DNA of 17,583 bases. It comes from UBA2402 sp044371005. Lineage in GTDB: Bacteria; Planctomycetota; Phycisphaerae; Phycisphaerales; UBA1924. The position numbers and the translations under genes are program-made. The DNA is taken from NCBI GenBank assembly GCA_044371005.1, contig JBILUL010000099.1, positions 1 through 17,583 on the forward strand, in the 5' to 3' direction. Each line of letters opens with the position of its first letter. Positions within the stretch are counted from its first letter, which is position 1. The notes beneath the pieces are model-generated. The model ran no database searches. It was given only the letters and a program-made list of their open reading frames with translations, and was not told the DNA's origin. Below are positions 1 through 7,993 of the stretch, one piece after another.

Positions 1-192
1 AAGGACCTTGAGAAGAATGCCGACGGCTCGGTCGACCTGTACTTCGGGCCCGCCAAGCCCACGGGAGCGAACAGGAACTGGGTCAAGACCATCCCAGGCA
101 GAGGCTGGTTCCCGTACTTCCGCTTCTACGGCCCGCTCGAGGCCTACTTCGACAAGTCGTGGCAGTTGAACGACATCGAACTGGTGAAGTGA
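1..192 (+). CDS. DUF1254/DUF1214 protein, C-terminal fragment (cut by window edge)
   Basis: Open from base 1 in frame 1 to the TGA at 190-192, giving the last 63 residues of a protein. They align closely with the C-terminus of the next gene: both have NADGS-D-YFGP near the start of this segment, then a GxxW/GNW motif, P-G-(R/K)-G-(W/Y)-F, (F/L)YGP, DKSW and DIEL(V/L)K at the end. This is the DUF1214 part of DUF1254/DUF1214 proteins, a secreted or periplasmic family of unknown biochemical role. The gene is a tandem paralog of its downstream neighbour, 33 bp away on the same strand, so the two may be co-transcribed. Seen: frame, stop and similarity. Inferred: family and co-transcription. Confidence 0.85.
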   Translation, partial: KDLEKNADGSVDLYFGPAKPTGANRNWVKTIPGRGWFPYFRFYGPLEAYFDKSWQLNDIELVK

Positions 193-225
193 ACAGGACA
201 ATTCAGAGTTGAAAGAGCCACGACC

Positions 226-1746
226 ATGAACACAGCATCAATCCTCGCCTTCGCACTCGTCTGCACCGCGGGCCTCGCGAACGCTCAGGCGCAGACGTCC
301 CGCTTTGACGATCTGGCCAATGCGCCGTTCAAGGAGAACCGCCCCACGAAGCAGACCACGCAGATCCTGCAGGATGAACTCTTGTTTCAGCGGGCGACAC
401 AGGCCTATCTCTGGGCGTTGCCGCTCATCAACACGCTGGGCATGCAGGTCGGCTCCGAGAGGGTTTTCGGCAAGGGCTACAACGTGCTGCCGATCTTCAA
501 GAACCGGCTCGATGCCAAGACCCTGATTACGACGCCCAACTCCGATGTCATCTACGCGCTCAGCTACTTGGACCTGGGCAAGGATGGACCGCTGGTGTTC
601 GAAGCCCCGCCGGGATTGCAGGGCATCCTGCTCGATTTCTGGCAACGGCCCATCCCTGTGGATGGCGGCAAGTTTGCCGGCGATGTCGGACTGCCCGGAC
701 CTGATGCCGGCAAGGGCGGCAAGATGCTCATCCTCCCGCCAGGATACAAGGGCGAAGTGCCCGAGGGGCACTTTGTCTACCGCTCGGGGACCAACAACGT
801 CTTCGTCTTCCTGCGCTCGTTCTATCAGGATCCAAAGGTTCTGGGGCCAGCCGTTGCGCTGATGGAACAGACGAAGATCTATCCGCTCAACGGGCAGGCA
901 ACCGCGAAGTCAATGGTGTTCCCCAACGCCTCCGGAGTCCCGGTCGACATGCTGCCTGTCAGCGATGGCAGCGTCTTTGACCACCTCAAGATGCTCGTGG
1001 ACAGCGAGGGGAGCAACCTTGCCAGCAGCGATGGCCTGGGCATGCTCGCCTCCATTGGCATCGTCAGGGGCCAGCCGTTCAACCCCGATGCGCACACCCG
1101 CGAGATCCTCGACCGCGCTGCCACGACGGCGTACAAGATGAGCCGCGTCATCGGCTTCAAGGAAGAGGTCAGCGGGCGCTCGCTGCGCATCTACCCAGAC
1201 CGTCGCTGGATCAATCCGATGGCGGATGCAACCCCCGAAAACGTGGGCGGGCCGCTCGACCTCAACTGGTGCCGGACCGTCGAGGGGTACCTCGACCTCG
1301 ACATGCGCATCTGGTTCTTCACCGATTACTACTCGGTGAGCCCGGGGATGCTGTCGCAGACGCCCGGCAAGGGCGCCAAGTACATGATCGGTTTCACCGA
1401 CAGCACCGGCACGCCCCTTTCCGGAGGCAGCAACTATCGCGTCAATCTTCCCGCGAGCATTCCGGCGGGCAATTTCTGGTCCATGACGCTCTACGAAGCG
1501 GAAAACGCTTCGGGTCTGGCCAACGGCCAGCCGTTCCCCTCGCTCGGTTCACGCGACCAGCCGGTGCAGAACGCCGACGGCAGCACCGACATCTACTTCG
1601 GCCCCAGCGCACCGGCGGGCAAGGAAGGCAACTGGCAAGCCACCGTGCCCGGCAAGGGGTACTTTGCCATCCTTCGGCTCTACGGCCCCACCCAGGCCGC
1701 GATTGACAAGAGCTGGAAGCCCGGCGATATCGAGTTGCTGAAGTGA
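226..1746 (+). CDS. Secreted DUF1254/DUF1214 domain protein
   Basis: 506 aa. An N-terminal signal peptide (hydrophobic core at residues 4-18, likely cleavage after ANA near residue 21) points to export. The DUF1254 part lies roughly at residues 50-200, with the family-typical YLWALPLINT, the TTPNSDVIYA segment and an LDFWQRP stretch. DUF1214 follows at about 380-500, with NFWSMTLYE, NADGS-DIYFGP and the terminal DKSW-DIELLK. Length and two-domain order are normal for the family. Its activity is not established, so no reaction is proposed. The start is chosen because the signal peptide begins at this ATG; only a weak purine-rich stretch (GAAAGAG) precedes it. It sits 33 bp behind a paralog and converges on the GspH-like gene; no clear terminator is visible in the 167 bp between them. 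Confidence 0.93.
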   Translation: MNTASILAFALVCTAGLANAQAQTSRFDDLANAPFKENRPTKQTTQILQDELLFQRATQAYLWALPLINTLGMQVGSERVFGKGYNVLPIFKNRLDAKTLITTPNSDVIYALSYLDLGKDGPLVFEAPPGLQGILLDFWQRPIPVDGGKFAGDVGLPGPDAGKGGKMLILPPGYKGEVPEGHFVYRSGTNNVFVFLRSFYQDPKVLGPAVALMEQTKIYPLNGQATAKSMVFPNASGVPVDMLPVSDGSVFDHLKMLVDSEGSNLASSDGLGMLASIGIVRGQPFNPDAHTREILDRAATTAYKMSRVIGFKEEVSGRSLRIYPDRRWINPMADATPENVGGPLDLNWCRTVEGYLDLDMRIWFFTDYYSVSPGMLSQTPGKGAKYMIGFTDSTGTPLSGGSNYRVNLPASIPAGNFWSMTLYEAENASGLANGQPFPSLGSRDQPVQNADGSTDIYFGPSAPAGKEGNWQATVPGKGYFAILRLYGPTQAAIDKSWKPGDIELLK

Positions 1747-1913
1747 TCGATTGGCGCTTTGTGCGTCGCTCCTGCTCGACCACACAATCCGTTTCCAGTG
1801 TGGCTGACCACGCTGTCAGGAGGTTACGGTCTGTCGATCCTGGACGCCAGGACCACGCCCTCAGACGCGAGCGGAAGCGGTGCGGGTTCACCGCTGGCTG
1901 CTCCCAGCGTGCT

Positions 1914-2468
1914 CTACGGCGTCACGGTGACGAGTCCGGTCTGCGGTTCGACCGATACCGTGTACGCGCCGCTATTGATCGATACCGATGAAGCGGACGT
2001 GAGCAGTGCGCCGCTCAAGTTCTGTGGGCGACCGAGCCAGTCGAATCCGAGATGGGTGCTGGCAACGCCGCCGATGCTCGCCGATGACAGATGGACGTCA
2101 GTGAACTCGCCGGACATGAAGCGCTGCACGAAGGGCTGACCAGTGGCCGGGTCGTTGATCGTCAGAGCGTTCGCCAGACCGGGTGTCGCCACCGACTCGG
2201 CCAGGATCGAATAGCTCTCGTTCGTAGTGCTGAACACAACCCACACGCTCACACCCCGCGCCGCGGCTTGCTGCCGCGCGAAGGTGAGATCCCGGGCCAA
2301 CTGCCGGGCCGCAGTTGCCGCCCGCGTCGAGGGCAGATTCCCGAGCGCCGGGATCGCCACCGCCGCCATGATCGAGATGAGGACCATCACCGCGATCAGT
2401 TCAACCAGCGAAAACGCCCGCCGGGTGGCTGCAGGGTGAACGTTGTTGGATTCGCAGTGGTAACCCAT
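1914..2468 (-). CDS. GspH/FimT-like minor (pseudo)pilin
   Basis: 184 aa from the ATG at 2468. A type III signal is present: a short charged leader ending in ATRRA, then FSLVELIAVMVLISIMAAVAIP, with cleavage expected between Ala and Phe and Glu at +5. The hydrophobic alpha-1 helix is followed by the ARQLARDLTFARQQA segment typical of GspH/FimT proteins, then a beta-rich C-terminal domain with a GF-x-x-x-GRP segment. Such proteins are minor tip subunits of type IV pili or type II secretion pseudopili. An upstream in-frame ATG at 2540 would give a 48-residue leader, so 2468 is preferred; no strong ribosome site marks either. It is transcribed towards the DUF1254 gene and lies 2.2 kb from the other minor pilins. 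The -1 residue is Ala, not the usual Gly. Confidence 0.85.
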   Translation of the reverse strand: MGYHCESNNVHPAATRRAFSLVELIAVMVLISIMAAVAIPALGNLPSTRAATAARQLARDLTFARQQAAARGVSVWVVFSTTNESYSILAESVATPGLANALTINDPATGQPFVQRFMSGEFTDVHLSSASIGGVASTHLGFDWLGRPQNLSGALLTSASSVSINSGAYTVSVEPQTGLVTVTP

Positions 2469-2929
2469 ACGTGCGTTCGTCCCATACCTTGATGATTTGG
2501 CGTCCAACTCGCATGGCCGCGCCGTCGATCGAATTGCCATCGGATATCGGCACTTTTCAGGGTGGATGTTCAGGCAACGGACCCGGCGTTGACGACATTC
2601 AGTCGACGGCCGTGTGTGTCGATTCTCGGACGGCGCGGTCGGACGACCTATCGCGTACGCACACGACTGCAGCCTGTTCCGGATGATCCGGTCAGGCTCG
2701 GCATGTCATGACTCCTCTGATACCGGTCCATCGCCACGGCCGCTTTGCGGTGAGCCCAAACGCCCTGAAACGGTGATGACCTCATTCATATCTGCGCCGT
2801 CTGAGCGTACTGAGCGAGGCCGGTTGGAAAGGTGGCCGAAGAAAGATGCCATGCGGCTGGGATCATGCTCGCCCGCAACCGAACATCGAGTATGCGGCGT
2901 GGGCAACACGCCACGTACGGAGGTGCTTG
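2469..2929. other. Divergent intergenic region, 461 bp
   Basis: This gap separates the reverse GspH-like gene from the forward secreted-protein gene and must hold both promoters. Open frames across it have no start, ribosome site or recognisable motif. No -10/-35 pair stands out. The only clear element is the GGAGG ribosome site at 2919-2923 of the forward gene. Confidence 0.5.
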
Positions 2930-4288
2930 ATGAACCGTAGCCCAAACCATGCAATCCCCGGATCAGGATCGTCGTACGGGAGCGGTGCGTCCGGCTCTGC
3001 CGTCACTGACACCTTGACAAGCACCACGCCGGGCCCTCAACACAAGAAGCCGCGCGCGGGTCGTCACGCGACCCGTTTGGCTTCCGCTGCGGGACCGATG
3101 GTTCTCGCCGCGGCGGCCCTGGTGGCCATCGCGGGTTCGGCGAATGCTGGGATTGTGAACCGTGCCGCTACTGGCTCGAACTGCGGAACGCTGCAAGGGA
3201 GCACGCCGACCACAATCACGTACTTCGGCTACACCGATGGATCCTGGGCTGGCAACCTGCGCCGCTTCAGCATCGGTGTCTACCTCGCGAGCCCAGCCGG
3301 TCAGCCGGCGGCTGCATACGCAACTCCCGTATCGCTCATCGAATACTCGACGAACGCGGGCTCGAGCTGGACGACCTACAACATGGGAAGTACGAACACG
3401 CTGCTCGATTCAAGCTACGGCTTGGGTGCGCTGCCGATGGGTCCAAACGTGAACTTCAGTTCCCCGGGCTTGTCCCCCGTCGGGGTGGGCAACTTTCGCG
3501 TGCGAGTCACGCTAGCCGCCAACCCCGCGCAACTGATCGATGGACGCCGGGTACTTACGGTGCTCAGCTACGAGACGTCCTCGGGTGGCGGCAAGAACAC
3601 TCGCTCGTCGCTGGTGGACACCACCTCAGTGGCCCCCGCCTCGGTCACCTACGACGTGGCCACCGAGTTCAACAATACCCAAGGCGGCACCACGGGCGTC
3701 TGGCACTACGGTCAGACCGATCCTCAGCCTTCAAATGTTGCCTTCTCCGGCACCGGCGGCACCTTCATCCTCGGCTCTTTGAGCGGTGCCCGTTTCGTCG
3801 GCAACTCGGGCGGCTTTCCGGTAGTCAGCGGCACGTTCATGCATCCGGCCGGCCTCTTCAACGGAAAAATGGCCACCCTGCGCTTCAGGGCTCTGGCAGA
3901 GGGCACGTACAAAGCGACGTTCAGAGCCAGACTCACCGACATTGGCAATAACCCTTACGTCGTGAGTGGGTTCCCGGACTTCCGCCGAGACGGCGTGCGG
4001 ATGTGGCTGAACAACGCTTCTCGCGATCTGCAGACGTGGGACCAGGCGTCGGCGCCGCAGTCGTTTCAGTTTCAGACCCTGACCAAGACGTTTACTCTGG
4101 CTCAGGACGCCACCATCGACTTCTCCATCGATCCCAACGGCGCTCGCGGGTTCGCATTCGGGGCGCAGCGATCCTACTTGGGCTACCACATCTACGACTC
4201 CACCTCATACACAGCGACAGTGGAGTTTGTGCCGACCGCCACGAAACCCAGGATCACATCGTGGCAGGCTGTGCAACCCACTCCGTGA
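2930..4288 (+). CDS. Secreted beta-sandwich protein of unknown function
   Basis: 452 aa from the ATG at 2930, chosen for the strong GGAGG site at 2919-2923 with a 6-base gap; the frame is open further upstream to 2846. An unusually long, Ser/Gly/Thr-rich n-region of about 54 residues precedes a hydrophobic core (MVLAAAALVAIAGSANA) with likely cleavage after ANA near residue 74. The first half is not recognised. The second half (about residues 245-430) has a layout common in planctomycete PEP-CTERM proteins: FNN...GVWHYG, a HPxG segment, LRFRALAEGTYKATF, an internal NG-like loop, a TIDFSIDPNG strand and YDSTSYTA near the end. That points to a jelly-roll, possibly carbohydrate-binding, fold. 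The protein stops without the PEP-CTERM tail usually seen on such proteins. The gene lies between minor-pilin genes on the opposite strand. Confidence 0.85.
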   Translation: MNRSPNHAIPGSGSSYGSGASGSAVTDTLTSTTPGPQHKKPRAGRHATRLASAAGPMVLAAAALVAIAGSANAGIVNRAATGSNCGTLQGSTPTTITYFGYTDGSWAGNLRRFSIGVYLASPAGQPAAAYATPVSLIEYSTNAGSSWTTYNMGSTNTLLDSSYGLGALPMGPNVNFSSPGLSPVGVGNFRVRVTLAANPAQLIDGRRVLTVLSYETSSGGGKNTRSSLVDTTSVAPASVTYDVATEFNNTQGGTTGVWHYGQTDPQPSNVAFSGTGGTFILGSLSGARFVGNSGGFPVVSGTFMHPAGLFNGKMATLRFRALAEGTYKATFRARLTDIGNNPYVVSGFPDFRRDGVRMWLNNASRDLQTWDQASAPQSFQFQTLTKTFTLAQDATIDFSIDPNGARGFAFGAQRSYLGYHIYDSTSYTATVEFVPTATKPRITSWQAVQPTP

Positions 4289-4708
4289 TCGCCTGGCGGT
4301 TTCCGCCCCTTCAACCGTTCGCCCCCCGGTATTGGGTGCGTCCTGATTCTGGATTTTGGTTCGCATCGGGGCTTCAGCCGCTGCAGCACGAGTTCAAGTC
4401 CAGATGCGCGATTGGGGCGGCTTCGCCATGCGAGCGGACGTACCGGCGGGGCCGGATTCGGTGCTTCACCCCGACGGCATCGGTGAGCGACCAGGAGAGG
4501 ATCTGCCGCGATGAACGATGGCACGCCGTGAACGGTCTTTTACTGGGGGCCGGTCGTTCGGTCTTGGCTGATCGGTATCAGCACAGGCGGAAAGAGTACA
4601 CTGGGTGGGCACAGCATTTGGAGTGCGGGGCACGGCCGCCCGGGAGCGGCTCCTGCAGTCCTGCCGGGCAAAACGCCGCCACTGGGGACTGGCCAATCGG
4701 CAGTTTTT
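4289..4708. other. Intergenic region between convergent genes, 420 bp
   Basis: No gene is supported here. A short inverted repeat, GGCGG TTT CCGCC at about 4295-4307, starts just past the stop of the forward gene and could be a weak terminator stem, but it lacks a T-run. The rest has low-quality open frames on both strands with no start signals. It may contain the decayed link between the PilX-like gene and the GspH-like gene. Confidence 0.4.
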
Positions 4709-5116
4709 CTACCTGAAGATCACCAACGCTGATCGCATGGACGATCCACAGCGACCGATGCTCCTGAGCGTCGTGTTGGAGCCGCTCGTGTCCTTGCGTA
4801 CCGTGACGCGGGCGATGCCGATGGTCGGATCAGACGCATCTGAGTTGTCGTTCGAGATTGATCCGATCGTACCGTCCCCATCCTCATCGGAGTTGTTCAT
4901 GAGTTCCCGCGTTGCCATGTTCACGCCGGCTTCCAACGCGTAGAACGCCCGCATGGTCTCGGACCTCCGCGTCGTCAGGTCGTGATCCCTCGCGCCGGCG
5001 GTGACCAGGCCGACGGTAATGAACGCCAGCACACACAACGCGACGACCGCCGCCACGAGGACTGTGCCGCGTCGGGAGGCAAGGCCGCGCGGTGTGTCCA
5101 ACTTGGGACGACTCAT
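4709..5116 (-). CDS. PilX/GspK-like minor pilin
   Basis: 135 aa. The ATG at 5116 overlaps the TGA of the PilW-like gene (ATGA, 4 bp) and has GGAG 9-10 bases upstream. Residues 1-17 are basic, then a transmembrane/alpha-1 helix runs at about 18-40 (TVLVAAVVALCVLAFITVGL) without Glu at +5, as in PilX/GspK-type proteins. A FYALEAGVNMA segment at 58-68 matches the post-helix motif of PilX_N proteins (A-x-x-A-G-x-x-x-A). Residues 77-82 read DEDGDG, a perfect DxDxDG calcium-loop core. The protein is short for PilX. It is the last gene of the three-gene operon (PilV-, PilW-, PilX-like). Such proteins sit at the pilus or pseudopilus tip. The family call rests on the N-terminal pattern and operon position. 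Confidence 0.8.
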   Translation of the reverse strand: MSRPKLDTPRGLASRRGTVLVAAVVALCVLAFITVGLVTAGARDHDLTTRRSETMRAFYALEAGVNMATRELMNNSDEDGDGTIGSISNDNSDASDPTIGIARVTVRKDTSGSNTTLRSIGRCGSSMRSALVIFR

Positions 5117-5667
5117 GCTGAGGCTCCGTTCATCATGCAGCGCAGAAATACGCGGGTGCGAAGCGTTTCGCTCACGCCGTTGCGGCTCAGGGTAAACGTC
5201 AGCTCGATCCGCCGCACCGGGTCGCATGCGTTGCCGCTCAGAGAGACGGCCATCGCGGCACTGTTCTGATCGAACGCCCGCACCTGAAAGTTTGACACGT
5301 TACCCAAGAGTGTCGTGGTCACCCCGGTGACCGTCAGTTGGAGATTCGTTCCCGAGAGCGCGAAGCCCTGATTGCCGTCCCAGGTGATCGAGTCGGTCGT
5401 GATCGTCGCGATCGACGGCTCGGCGGGGGTGACCGATGCCCGCAGGGGGATGTCGCGAATACTCGTGACCAGACGCTCAAGAGCCGCGGATCCATCATTG
5501 ATAAGTTCGGCCCTTGTGGCCGCGGCGGTATAGCCGCTGGTGACATTTCCCAGGAGGCTCGCGCTGGTCACGGCCAGCACGGCCACGATCACGATGGACG
5601 CGATGACCTCAACCAGCGTGAATGCAGGGTGCTTCGAAAGCCTGCCTCGTCGCGGCACTGACCTCAT
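5113..5667 (-). CDS. PilW/GspJ-like minor pilin
   Basis: 184 aa. The ATG at 5667 overlaps the TGA of the PilV-like gene by 4 bp (ATGA). The frame is open further upstream, but only this start gives a proper prepilin leader: a basic MRSVPRRGRLSKHPA, then FTLVEVIASIVIVAVLAV, with cleavage expected between Ala-15 and Phe-16 and Glu at +5. After the alpha-1 helix comes ATRAELINDGSAALERLV and a beta-rich domain with two cysteines (in NACDP and FLRCM near the C-terminus) that could form a disulfide. This fits PilW/GspJ minor subunits of type IV pili or type II secretion. Translation is probably coupled to both neighbours. The -1 residue is Ala. Confidence 0.85.
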   Translation of the reverse strand: MRSVPRRGRLSKHPAFTLVEVIASIVIVAVLAVTSASLLGNVTSGYTAAATRAELINDGSAALERLVTSIRDIPLRASVTPAEPSIATITTDSITWDGNQGFALSGTNLQLTVTGVTTTLLGNVSNFQVRAFDQNSAAMAVSLSGNACDPVRRIELTFTLSRNGVSETLRTRVFLRCMMNGASA

Positions 5668-6074
5668 GGTGTGTAGTCCGTGATGACCGTGGACACCGCG
5701 AAGGACAGCGGCGCGGCGATTGGATTGGGAAAGGTGACCGTGACAATCACGGTCTTGTAGCCGGTGCTCGCCCCGACCAGAGTTGGACCCGTTTCGGTGA
5801 TGCTCGTGGTCCGCGAGTACCCCGTGAACCCGGTGATGCTGGTTTCCGCCGGGTAGTTCGCATTCGTCACATAGGCATAGCCGCGAGTCAAACTGTGCCA
5901 GTCGGCAATCACGTCCTCCAGCCTCTCGGCTGCGAGCCAACGCGCCCGTTCGAACAGCATTGGCCCCGAACGTCGTCGGTGAGCATCACTGATGCCGACG
6001 ACAATCGGCGGGATCGCGACCGTCAGAATCACGATGGCCGCGATCGCCTCGATAAGCGTGAATGCTGCGGCCAT
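5664..6074 (-). CDS. PilV/GspI-like minor pilin
   Basis: 136 aa from the ATG at 6074, first gene of the three-gene pilin operon. The prepilin motif is MAAA then FTLIEAIAAIVILTVAIPPIV, with cleavage after Ala and Glu at +5. A RARWLAAERLEDVIADW segment follows the helix, as in PilV/GspI proteins (where an A-x-x-x-A-E-x-x-x-E pattern is common), and then a small beta domain. The start is uncertain. From 6074 the leader is only four residues and has no basic residue, although basic residues (RRPNDRPIR) lie just upstream in frame. The only other ATG in frame is at 6239, giving a 58-residue leader, and no GTG/TTG lies between. Neither ATG has a good ribosome site. The region above 6240 is locally AT-rich and may contain the promoter. 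Confidence 0.8.
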   Translation of the reverse strand: MAAAFTLIEAIAAIVILTVAIPPIVVGISDAHRRRSGPMLFERARWLAAERLEDVIADWHSLTRGYAYVTNANYPAETSITGFTGYSRTTSITETGPTLVGASTGYKTVIVTVTFPNPIAAPLSFAVSTVITDYTP

Positions 6075-6355
6075 GCGGATAGGACGGTCGTTCGGTCGCC
6101 GAGGGCTCGGATCACCCGTGTCAGGAACGCCCTCGATCTCATGCCTGGCTGCAGCCCGTCGACAAACGACAGCGAGCGGCAGCCCTGTCCGGCGTGCACG
6201 ATCTGCAGCTGTGGTGAACAGAGTGCGGCGAAGTAACATAACTCTGATTGCATCGGCTGGTTTCCGTTTGCCTTTGAGTAAAAGACGACAGAGTAATATG
6301 AAATAGGGTTAGCCCCAGCTTCGCATTTATCGGCTGTTTTCCACCGGACAATGAG

Positions 6356-6390
6356 CAGAAAACAAGACCCCCGGTCTCGCGACCCGGGGG
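6356..6390 (-). terminator. Rho-independent terminator, reverse strand
   Basis: The stem is CCCCCGG-TC / GA-CCC-GGGGG at 6368-6390, with a one-base bulge and a TCGC loop. On the reverse strand it is followed by TCTTGTTTTC. It is one of four related hairpins in the window. It lies upstream of the pilin operon, so it would stop transcripts arriving from 6400 and above; no recognisable gene is there on that strand. Confidence 0.6.
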
Positions 6391-6989
6391 AGGTATCAGA
6401 TAGCGGGCGCGTAGCAGTAATCCCACGCGATAGAGAGCCCACCTTACATGGACATAGCAGCCAGTGGCAAAAATCGTGGCATCGCCTTTCTAGGTGATGA
6501 CGGGCTGACAACACGGCGGGAAACGTCAGATTCTCGCACCCAACTGGTTCTCAAGGACTTTCACCACGGGCTGAGAGCGGCGGGGCGACAAGTCTGGGAG
6601 TTCAATCCGGCGGCATGAACGGCTCTCGGCAGGCCGCCGAGACTCAAAGAAACCGCCTTTGAGCGTCCCAGAGGGGGCCTCGGGCGGGGATGCTCAGTAT
6701 GGCGATCATGGAGCGCGTGACCGCGAGGTCGCGACACGAACCGAAGCACAACACCGCTCCGTCGCACCGCGATTCTCCCGGGCGGCGATCAGTGCCGACA
6801 CCCGCCCTCAAGCGGCAGCGTCCTAGAAAGTGCCGGTCAGAAGACCTAAGTGGTCTGTGCCGCCTCGTTCCGAGCGAACGACTCATTCGAGCGGATCTCT
6901 GCTGGCCGGACAGGGAATGAGAGTGCAGACTTTCCTGTATTGATCCCGGGCACATTCCTGGCCTGGCAATCACGGCTCGGAGGTGCATC

Positions 6990-7052
6990 ATGAGTTGTGA
7001 ACAGCAGCGTCCTGAATCTCGCCCTGTGTCAGACAAATCGATCGCTGTGTGA
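6990..7052 (+). CDS. Possible 20-residue leader or remnant ORF
   Basis: The ATG at 6990 follows GGAGG with a gap of about 7 bases, a context almost the same as that of the gene starting at 2930 (GGAGGTGC, then ATG). The frame encodes only 20 residues beginning MSCEQQRPE and stops at 7050-7052. It could be a leader peptide or the stub of a lost gene. No homology is recognised. Confidence 0.2.
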   Translation: MSCEQQRPESRPVSDKSIAV

Positions 7053-7238
7053 GGCCGCCCCGACCCATAGTTCCCCATCGTTACATCGCACAATCTTTGT
7101 GCCGATCCCGGACACACGGGGCTGACAAAAAGGGGTGGGGGTTACATTACCTCCGGCGGTGTTTTCCCGTGCTCGGCTCGTGCCGTGCGCGAGCCGCTGG
7201 CAACAATCGCCGCCGAAGGGCGGCAAAGGAGAGAGAGT

Positions 7239-7889
7239 ATGAAGACTTCGATCGCTCTCGGTACGTTGGCCTTTGCGGCCATTGCGGGGCGGGCTCATGC
7301 GAGTCCTGTTTTCCAAGGAACCGCCAACAACAACACCACCAATGCCTGGCGGGTGTCCACAACTGTCAGTTCCTTCGAAGGCGTGGCCTCGAACTTCGGA
7401 ATCAATCCTTTCACTCAGGCCGTGAACCTCACCACGCCGGGTCGAGCGAACTGGATCGCGGATGTCTCGAGCGGCAGTCACGGCGGCGTCGGAAACTGGA
7501 CGTGCTTCGTGTTCCGCCAGACATTTGATCTTACGGGCTACGACCCGGCCAGCGCCAATCTTACGATCCGCTGGGCTGCGGACGACTCTGGCGAGATCGT
7601 TGCCAGCCGCGGCTCGTGGATTCCGGCGTTCAAGTTGAACGGCGGCAGCTTTGTGAACTATCCCGGCTCAACGCCGAGCAGCCGCATCCCGACGTACAGC
7701 TTCAGCGGGCCCCAGAGCATCACCAGCGGCTTTGTGCCTGGCCTCAACACGATCGAGTTTTACGTGCAGGGCAACGGCCAGACCGACGGCTTTGCGCTGG
7801 AGTTGGTGAGTTTCACTGCCGTTCCGACCCCCGGCGCGGCCGCGGTCCTCGGTCTCGGCGGCCTGCTGGCCGTCCGTCGCCGCCGCTGA
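7239..7889 (+). CDS. Small PEP-CTERM secreted protein
   Basis: 216 aa from the ATG at 7239, chosen for AAAGGAG about 7 bases upstream and because it opens a clean signal peptide (MKTSIALGTLAFAAIAGRAHA, cleavage after AHA near residue 21). The C-terminus is a PEP-CTERM-type sorting signal: VPTPG, then the hydrophobic AAAVLGLGGLLAV, then RRRR. This predicts membrane retention followed by processing by an exosortase-type enzyme not encoded here. The middle is beta-rich with aromatic/Gly motifs (FRQTFDLTGYDP, IRWAADDSGEIV, LNTIEFYVQGNG) in the order typical of galactose-binding-like beta-sandwiches that recognise surface polysaccharide. The ligand is unknown. A strong terminator follows at 7930-7966, so the gene is probably monocistronic. 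Confidence 0.9.
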   Translation: MKTSIALGTLAFAAIAGRAHASPVFQGTANNNTTNAWRVSTTVSSFEGVASNFGINPFTQAVNLTTPGRANWIADVSSGSHGGVGNWTCFVFRQTFDLTGYDPASANLTIRWAADDSGEIVASRGSWIPAFKLNGGSFVNYPGSTPSSRIPTYSFSGPQSITSGFVPGLNTIEFYVQGNGQTDGFALELVSFTAVPTPGAAAVLGLGGLLAVRRRR

Positions 7890-7929
7890 GTTCGCTCAGC
7901 ACTGACCGCACAAACTGATTTCAATCCTC

Positions 7930-7966
7930 CACGGCTCGGGCACACGCTCGGGCCGTGTCTTTTTCC
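7930..7966 (+). terminator. Rho-independent terminator of the PEP-CTERM gene
   Basis: CACGGCTC at 7930-7937 pairs with GGGCCGTG at 7950-7957 (8 bp, one G-T pair) around a 12-base loop, followed directly by TCTTTTTCC. It begins 40 bp after the stop of the forward gene. Confidence 0.85.
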
Positions 7967-7993
7967 TGAGGTGTAGTCACTGCATGTGCGTGG

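Larger units (their letters stand above)
6240..7238. other. About 1 kb without a convincing gene
   Basis: This stretch lies between the start of the reverse pilin operon and the forward PEP-CTERM gene. It holds the reverse-strand terminator hairpin at 6356-6390, an AT-rich patch at about 6240-6350 that may be the pilin promoter, and a short forward frame with a good ribosome site (6990-7052). A 56-codon forward frame at 6448-6618 has a reasonable composition but no ribosome site or recognisable motif. Nothing else is supported. Confidence 0.45.

Noticed and set aside
4003..4716. 237-codon forward frame overlapping the end of the beta-sandwich gene
   Set aside because: Its first part is out of frame inside a well-supported gene and the rest has no motif or start signal.
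6448..6618. 56-codon forward frame beginning MDIAASGKNRG
   Set aside because: There is no ribosome site, no recognised motif and no neighbour support, so it was left out as a gene.
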